Positions 29,772 through 32,922 of a stretch of DNA of 32,922 nt are shown here, piece after piece. The notes beneath the pieces were generated by a model. It did no database searches and had not been told where the DNA came from. It saw only the letters and a program-made list of their open reading frames with translations. Each line of letters opens with the position of its first letter. The stretch's first letter is position 1. The position numbers and the translations under genes were made by a program. The stretch comes from Candidatus Microgenomates bacterium (lineage in GTDB: Bacteria; Patescibacteria; Microgenomatia; JADHYG01): the NCBI GenBank assembly GCA_016782545.1, contig JADHYG010000005.1:1-32922 (forward strand). Reading direction: 5' to 3'.

Positions 29772-30689
29772 CTACATAACATATATAATAAAAACTACCA
29801 TTAATCCCCAGCCCAAAATACTTAAGATCATTGGTTTGTCTTTGGTAATCAGTTTTTCTGGCGCTTCACCCTCTTTTCTTTCGTAAATAAGCTGGCCGTA
29901 ACGCATAATGCCCATCAAAACAAAAGGAATGGTCAGCATCATCCATTTTCTACCTAAAGCATCAGGAAAATTAACCAGTAAAAACCTGCTTAAATTTGAG
30001 CTGAATTGAGGCGGTTCTTCCAAAAAAGTAAAAAGAGCATAAGACAAAAAAGTAGCTGTGGCAAAAGTAGAAGTATAAAAGTCTAAAAGTTTTTCCCGAT
30101 AGCGAGCCAAAGCCGGCCGGGTTTTTTCTCCGGTTCTTAAAAATTCAGAATGACGTTTGGCAGAGGCAATAAAAAGAGCTAAAAAGAGAGTGGTTAAAAG
30201 AAGCCAAATAGGAACATGCATAGAAGTCAAAACTTCACCGCCAAAAACGCGCAGTAAAAAAGAAGTGCCAATGGCTAAAATATCCAAAATGGCGTGTTTT
30301 TTAAATTTTAAAGTATAAAAAATATGCAAAACAAAAAAGCTAAGGCTAACCAAGAAAAAACCAAAATTTAAAATAAAGGCCAAAGTCAGGCCAATAAAAA
30401 CAAGCAATAATAGAGCTTCTACAGCTAGAGATTTTGGTAACTTGCCTGAGGCAATTGGTCTTTTCTTTTTCGAAGGATGAAGCCGGTCTAAAGGCGCGTC
30501 AATAAGATCATTAAAAAGATAAGAAGCAGAGGAGAGCAAACAAAAACTGATAAATCCAAAAATAGAGTAGAGAAGTTCAGGAAGATTTAAAAGCTGACCA
30601 GTGAAAATAATGGCGGCAAAAACAGAGAGATTTTTAATCCATTGAAAAGGTCGCATGGCGATGAAGAGGGCTTTGATTTTTTCTATCAT
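29772..30689 (-). CDS. UbiA-family prenyltransferase, decaprenyl-phosphate phosphoribosyltransferase-like
   Basis: The opening RPFQWIKNLSVFAA, then SYLFNDLIDAPLDRLHPSKKKRPIASG (N60, D64, D68 of the first Asp-rich motif) and LKFKKHAILDILAIG are those of DPPR synthases, which join phosphoribose to a polyprenyl phosphate. It has about eight to nine membrane segments and 305 residues, a normal length. In mycobacteria the product is the precursor of the arabinose donor for cell-wall glycan. Here it lies upstream of three GT-C genes, which would be suitable users of a polyprenyl-phosphate pentose. The link is inference. Confidence 0.85.
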   Translation of the reverse strand: MIEKIKALFIAMRPFQWIKNLSVFAAIIFTGQLLNLPELLYSIFGFISFCLLSSASYLFNDLIDAPLDRLHPSKKKRPIASGKLPKSLAVEALLLLVFIGLTLAFILNFGFFLVSLSFFVLHIFYTLKFKKHAILDILAIGTSFLLRVFGGEVLTSMHVPIWLLLTTLFLALFIASAKRHSEFLRTGEKTRPALARYREKLLDFYTSTFATATFLSYALFTFLEEPPQFSSNLSRFLLVNFPDALGRKWMMLTIPFVLMGIMRYGQLIYERKEGEAPEKLITKDKPMILSILGWGLMVVFIIYVM

Positions 30690-30710
30690 TGTATTTTCAT
30701 TATACTCAAT

Positions 30711-32123
30711 TCAAATCAATTTGGCAACTTTTTTGCCAAGCTTAATGGCATAGTTGGTGCCGCGATCCCAGGGGTAAACCAAGTCTTGATTGGCTAAAAA
30801 GAGGTTGGGAAGGGGAGTAGTTAAACTGGTTAGTATTTGAGAATAGTGGGGAGGAAAGACTGGTTGAGAATGTTTAGAAATAAATTGTTGATTGTTGATT
30901 GTTGATTGTTGATTGTTAAAAGAAGGATTGATTCGTTTCAGATAAGGGAGGAAGAGATTGAGAAGCTCTTTTTTAGATTTTTTAAGATATGGATGACCAT
31001 CAGGTAGGTAGTTGCCGATGTAAAGAATGTGTTGGCCGCCATAATGTTGGGGCTTAATAAAATTAGTGTGATCAACTAAGAGGAGAAAAGGAAAAGAGGA
31101 ATCACAAATATTAAGCCAGTATGTTTTGTCGAAAAAAGGTTTTTTAAGAACAAGAATAAGAGTCAGAGCGTTAAGGTGTTTTATAGAAGATAGTATTTTG
31201 ATATAGTTTTGAGATAATCCTTTGGTTGTTTTTAAAAAAAACGGCGTTGGTAATGTTGTAATTACTTTTTCAAAGTAAAAATTCATAGGACGATCGTCGC
31301 ATGAATTTTTAACCTGAAACGAGAATTTTTGGTTTGGTTGGTGTTTTATAAGAGTGAGGTTTTTGACTTCGTGATTAAGATAGACTTTACCGCCCAATTT
31401 TTCAATTTCTTTAACAAGTTTTTCTACCAGAGTTTGAAAACCGCCTTCAATATAACCCAAGCTCTGACTTCTTTTTTTAATTCTCGCCCAAAACCAAGCC
31501 GCCGAGACTTGATCAGCAGATTTACCAAATTTATTAATAAAAAGAGGCTTCCAAAGAACTTGCCAGACTTTTTTACCCATATATTTTTCTATCCATTTTT
31601 TAGCCGGAGTTTTTTCCAAATGCTGCCAAGAGGAGATTGATTTTAAATAAGCCAGAGCTGTGCCGGAGCGGAGCTTGTCAAGAGGGGAGAGGTGAGGGAA
31701 GCGGAGGAAGTTTAAGGGTGTGTCTAAAGGATAAATATTTGAATTGGTAATTGGTTTAGGCTTCTTTGTCATTCCGGGCTTGACCCGGAATCTATATAGA
31801 TTCTGAATCAAGTTCAGAATGACAGAGGAAGAGGTGTTTTTATGTTCTTGTGATTGATAATACACCGTTGTTTCTGGTTTTTGGAAGAACAGCTTCTTAG
31901 CCAAGCCAAGCTCATTAATGAGTTCAATTGCTTCTTTATCTGAAGTAAAAAGATGATGGTAGGTTTCGTCAAGATGCCAATCCCAACCAGGTAATTTAAA
32001 CCCGCGAGCCAGTCCACCTGCCTTTTTCTCTTTTTCAAAAACATGAACTTCATGGCCGGCTTGAGCCAGTTTATAGCCAGCCGTAAGGCCAGTCAGGCCG
32101 GCGCCTAAGATAGCGACTTTCAT
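30711..32123 (-). CDS. FAD-dependent amine-oxidase-like oxidoreductase with in-frame palindromic insertions
   Basis: The N-terminal Rossmann motif GAGLTGLTAG (7-16), the acidic FEKEKKAGGLARGF segment and the C-terminal NLFLANQDLVYPWDRGTNYAIK block mark a flavoprotein of the protoporphyrinogen oxidase/amine oxidase/desaturase group. The substrate is unknown. At least three DNA repeats are in frame: 31768-31825 (residues about 97-121, SSVILNLIQNLYRF...), 31277-31310 (a GATCG hairpin coding SCDDRPMN) and a TTGTTGA tandem at 30885-30917 (NNQQSTINNQQ). It is the first gene of the operon and ends 21 bases before the UbiA-type gene. Confidence 0.82.
   Translation of the reverse strand: MKVAILGAGLTGLTAGYKLAQAGHEVHVFEKEKKAGGLARGFKLPGWDWHLDETYHHLFTSDKEAIELINELGLAKKLFFQKPETTVYYQSQEHKNTSSSVILNLIQNLYRFRVKPGMTKKPKPITNSNIYPLDTPLNFLRFPHLSPLDKLRSGTALAYLKSISSWQHLEKTPAKKWIEKYMGKKVWQVLWKPLFINKFGKSADQVSAAWFWARIKKRSQSLGYIEGGFQTLVEKLVKEIEKLGGKVYLNHEVKNLTLIKHQPNQKFSFQVKNSCDDRPMNFYFEKVITTLPTPFFLKTTKGLSQNYIKILSSIKHLNALTLILVLKKPFFDKTYWLNICDSSFPFLLLVDHTNFIKPQHYGGQHILYIGNYLPDGHPYLKKSKKELLNLFLPYLKRINPSFNNQQSTINNQQFISKHSQPVFPPHYSQILTSLTTPLPNLFLANQDLVYPWDRGTNYAIKLGKKVAKLI
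31277..31310. repeat. GATCG-loop hairpin in frame in the FAD oxidoreductase gene (copy I)
   Basis: AAAAATTCAT (31277-31286) and ATGAATTTTT (31301-31310) form a perfect 10-bp stem. The loop has the palindrome GACGATCGTC (31289-31298), identical to the core of copies B and C. Confidence 0.8.
31768..31825. repeat. GTCATTCCGGG...GAATGACAG palindromic element in frame in the FAD oxidoreductase gene
   Basis: It has a double-hairpin layout: ATTCCGGG-cttga-CCCGGAAT then GATTCTGAA-tcaag-TTCAGAAT, with GTCATTC/GAATGAC ends. Elements of this sequence are widespread in bacteria, and in Rickettsia comparable palindromes sit in frame in genes. The right half recurs at 578-607. Confidence 0.85.
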
Positions 32124-32264
32124 AAGTAGATTGTGGGTGGGACATTATTCTTCGAGCGAGGCTGAAAGCTGAGTCGAGAAGTCTAATTGATGGCTGGTTC
32201 TCGACTCGCTACACTCGCTCGAACAGTAAAAATTGTAATTATGTCCCAGTCACAAGTAGATTGT
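32124..32264. mobile_element. MITE-like palindromic element with 11-base direct repeats
   Basis: The direct repeats AAGTAGATTGT (32124-32134 and 32254-32264) flank a body with nested arms GGGACAT/ATGTCCC (32139-32145 and 32241-32247), GAGCGAG/CTCGCTC (32154-32160 and 32214-32220) and GAGTCGAGAA/TTCTCGACTC (32171-32180 and 32198-32207). There is no ORF inside. It sits directly before the start codon of the FAD oxidoreductase gene. Confidence 0.75.
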
Positions 32265-32281
32265 ATCAGTTGATTCAGGAC

Positions 32282-32310
32282 TTGACAAGAGGAGAAGACT
32301 ATGTTTTAAT
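32282..32310 (+). promoter_or_regulatory. Promoter of rho
   Basis: TTGACA (32282-32287), a 17-base spacer and TTTAAT (32305-32310). It gives a leader of about 80 bases. AAGCT-tctttt-AGCTT followed by a T-run (about 32331-32349) within it could be a weak attenuator. Confidence 0.62.
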
Positions 32311-32395
32311 ATATCTTGTTAAGCTTCTTTTAGCTTTTTTTCCTGATTTGCAGTTTAAATTTCATTAATGACCAATTTCCTTCTTTAAACCTAAT

Positions 32396-32922
32396 ATGCC
32401 AACCATTAAACCAAAAACTTCTGTTTCTATTGATGAGCCAATTAAAGAAGAAAAATCCGATTCTTTATCAATTGAAGACATAGTCGGTGGAGAAAAGCCA
32501 GCTGAGGTTAAGACTGAAACAGAGGTTAAAACTGAGCCTATTGATGTTAAAGTTGAGCCAACAAGAGCAGTGCGAACAACAATTAGAGCGCCAAGAAGAA
32601 CGTTTTCTCAAGACAGAAAAGACACAAAAACAGTTTCCGGTACTTTAGAGATTATGCCTGAAGGGCATGGTTTTTTAAGACCTAAATTTACTTCTTCAAA
32701 TGAAGATATTTATATCTCCCAATCTCAAATCAGGCGATTTTCTTTACGGCCGGCTGACATGGTCACTGGTTTAGCTAGACCGCCAAAAGAAAACGAACGC
32801 TATTTTGGTCTTTTAAAAGTAGAAAAAGTCAATGATGTTTCTGCTGATAGTTCAATTAAAAGACCGCGATTTTCTGATTTGACGCCTCTTTATCCTGATA
32901 AACAAATTAAACTGGAAACAAA
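32396..32922 (+). CDS. rho: Transcription termination factor Rho, N-terminal part (3' partial)
   Basis: After a charged, low-complexity head of about 75 residues (repeated EVKTE-like units) comes the Rho RNA-binding cold-shock-like domain: SGTLEIMPEGHGFLRPKF, DIYISQSQIRRFSLRPADMVTG and RPPKENERYFGLLKVEKVN, all close to E. coli Rho. It ends FSDLTPLYPDKQIKLET at the window edge. The ATPase domain lies beyond. Rho is the hexameric RNA helicase that ends transcription. The leader before the ATG lacks a clear Shine-Dalgarno sequence. Confidence 0.93.
   Translation, partial: MPTIKPKTSVSIDEPIKEEKSDSLSIEDIVGGEKPAEVKTETEVKTEPIDVKVEPTRAVRTTIRAPRRTFSQDRKDTKTVSGTLEIMPEGHGFLRPKFTSSNEDIYISQSQIRRFSLRPADMVTGLARPPKENERYFGLLKVEKVNDVSADSSIKRPRFSDLTPLYPDKQIKLET

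Overview
The window is about 33 kb of AT-rich bacterial chromosome. It most probably comes from a Candidate Phyla Radiation (Patescibacteria) genome, and Microgenomates is my best guess. The reasons are a 23S rRNA gene swollen by group I introns and palindromic inserts, a 23S-5S unit with no 16S in the preceding 5.8 kb, a four-S1-domain bS1, a DUF2298/YYY membrane protein, many GT-C glycosyltransferases, PaaX/Cas2-like genes and pervasive short palindromic repeats. TGA is a normal stop here (for example at 244 and 476), so the UGA-recoding CPR lineages do not fit.

Layout. 1-1526 (+): end of a thioredoxin-reductase-like flavoprotein, a one-cluster ferredoxin and a Cys-rich membrane-anchored thiol oxidoreductase, which look like a redox group. 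1681-4662 (+): a compact operon of proline-rich membrane proteins around a VWA-domain protein; one gene is split by an in-frame amber codon and the VWA gene by a frameshift at a perfect palindrome. 4784-5533 (+): a PaaX/Cas2-like gene enclosed by two hairpins with GATCG palindromes in their loops. 5619-5795: a strong promoter, a structured leader or small RNA and a terminator. 5850-12027: tRNA-Ala(TGC), 23S rRNA (about 5.54 kb including six palindromic inserts and two group I introns with LAGLIDADG endonucleases) and 5S rRNA with a terminator. 12108-15166 (+): bS1 and RadA. 15544-15971: a small ORF and a structured RNA candidate. 16314-18704 (-): YYY-family membrane protein. 18842-19585 (-): a second PaaX/Cas2-like gene, again between two GATCG hairpins of its own sequence type. 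19940-22307 (-): a flippase-like membrane protein and a DUF362 protein. 22331-23923 (+): a GT-C enzyme. 23936-32123 (-): a five-gene operon of an FAD oxidoreductase, a UbiA-type prenyltransferase and three GT-C glycosyltransferases, a likely surface-glycan pathway using polyprenyl-phosphate sugars. 32396-end (+): start of rho.

Two themes stand out. First, both PaaX/Cas2-like paralogues are bracketed by matched hairpins, and each gene has its own stem and loop sequence. Related hairpins occur elsewhere in the window, so this may be a protein-hairpin system comparable in layout to REP/RAYT. Second, palindromic elements of several families are inserted in frame into protein genes (radA twice, the YYY protein, DUF362, GT-C enzymes, the FAD oxidoreductase) and into the 23S rRNA in the order A-B-C-B-A-C, inside paired hairpin ends. 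Several genes also have a promoter whose predicted start point falls on or next to the start codon, which suggests leaderless mRNAs.
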